A DNA stretch of 64,000 nt, taken from positions 558,001-622,000 of the forward strand of contig NZ_JAHXYR010000002.1 of assembly GCF_019969845.1 (NCBI RefSeq). Reading direction: 5' to 3'. The notes beneath the pieces were generated by a model. That model saw only the letters and a list, made by a program, of their open reading frames with translations, made no database searches and was not told the origin of the DNA. The first letter of the stretch is position 1. Each line of letters opens with the position of its first letter. This stretch comes from Sphingobacterium sp. GVS05A (lineage in GTDB: Bacteria > Bacteroidota > Bacteroidia > Sphingobacteriales > Sphingobacteriaceae). Below are positions 63,575 to 64,000 of the stretch, in pieces. A program made the translations under genes and the position numbers.

Positions 63575-64000
63575 ATGTTAAGCAATAGAGAATTATTTTT
63601 AATGAACACCGCTCAGACCTCTAGCTCACCTAGATTGGTTGAAGTGGTTAAGGCCGAGGGTGTCTACCTTTATGGGCCAAATGGGGAAGAATATATGGAT
63701 CTTGTTTCCGGTTTTAATGTAAGTAATATCGGACATCGTCACCCCAAGGTACTCGAAGCAATAAAGGCTCAGCTCGACCAATATTTGCATGTCACCGTTT
63801 ATGGTGAATTTGTACAAGCTCCCCAAGTCCAGTTTGCGACAGAATTACTGGCGGAATTACCTTCAAATTTTCAATCGGTATACCTGACCAACAGTGGTAC
63901 AGAAGCTGTCGAAGGGTCTATGAAAATAGCCAAGAAATATACTGGGCGGAGACAGATTATCGCTGCAAAAAAAGCCTACCATGGAAGTACACAGGGTGCA
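63575..64000 (+). CDS. Class III aminotransferase, N-terminal part only
   Basis: The frame is open from ATG 63575 to the right edge (142 residues). GVYLYGPNGEEYMDLVSGFN, NIGHRHPKVLEAI and SVYLTNSGTEAVEGSMKIAK are the opening motifs of pyridoxal-phosphate class III aminotransferases (acetylornithine/ornithine/4-aminobutyrate type). SGTEA contacts the cofactor phosphate. The PLP lysine lies beyond the window. ATG 63602 (MNTAQTSSSP) is an alternative start. The substrate cannot be decided. Confidence 0.88.
   Translation, partial: MLSNRELFLMNTAQTSSSPRLVEVVKAEGVYLYGPNGEEYMDLVSGFNVSNIGHRHPKVLEAIKAQLDQYLHVTVYGEFVQAPQVQFATELLAELPSNFQSVYLTNSGTEAVEGSMKIAKKYTGRRQIIAAKKAYHGSTQGA

Noticed and set aside
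1..64000. Insertion sequences, phage genes, rRNA or riboswitches
   Set aside because: I found no transposase, integrase, capsid or terminase protein, no rRNA signature, and no leader fitting a known riboswitch.

Overview
The window looks like chromosomal DNA of a Bacteroidota species, most likely a Sphingobacterium or close relative. The signs are a SusC/SusD pair, many lipoproteins with a short lipobox, promoters of the Bacteroidota sigma type (TTTG or TTG, about 20 nt, then TAnnTTTG), A/T-rich leaders with no strong Shine-Dalgarno sequence, and family-typical L19, CTP synthase and YidC. The genus is an inference from protein style and was not tested by a search.

Region by region. (1) 1-15934 is a polysaccharide utilisation locus read leftward: SusC, SusD, a DUF5017-type lipoprotein, a six-hairpin glycosidase-like enzyme, a GH28-like beta-helix lipoprotein, two SGNH esterases, an FAD oxidoreductase and the start of a sodium:solute symporter. 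A divergent GntR-type regulator with a sugar-binding-like domain stands at its head, and a GTCTAGAC palindrome lies at the predicted susC start site. (2) 15944-24200 holds two of three tRNA-Pro(TGG) genes, each with the same terminator and decayed tRNA tails. Between them lie a small lipoprotein and a five-gene rightward efflux operon (HYC_CC_PP-type protein, TolC, RND pump, adaptor, cysteine-rich TRASH-like lipoprotein) that suggests metal export. (3) 24719-42497 is the outstanding part: one tightly coupled eight-gene operon encoding a PUFA/heterocyst-glycolipid-type iterative synthase. It comprises NMO-NMO-KS-AT-ACP-ACP-KR, KS-AT-DH-PPTase, a free ACP, an alpha/beta hydrolase, a fused double GT1 glycosyltransferase, two PapA/condensation-type acyltransferases and a membrane protein. 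The likely product is an acylated, glycosylated lipid. A nested inverted repeat sits just before the first gene. (4) 42684-45224 is a large TPR protein, followed by the third tRNA-Pro locus. (5) 45900-64000 is mostly housekeeping: rplS, a CBM9-like protein, pyrG-yidC, a META lipoprotein, an acyl-CoA dehydrogenase, twin heptad-repeat lipoproteins, purB, a NifU/Nfu protein, a GH3 beta-glucosidase, a split transketolase, an ECF sigma factor with two partner genes, and the start of a class III aminotransferase.

The lipid operon could build a chain on ACPs that are phosphopantetheinylated by the fused PPTase. The chain would be reduced by KR, DH and an NMO-type enoyl reductase, released by the hydrolase, glycosylated by the double glycosyltransferase and acylated by the paired acyltransferases. 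Direct tRNA-Pro copies about 21.6 kb apart bracket this operon and the TPR gene, so the segment may be a mobile or recombination-prone island.
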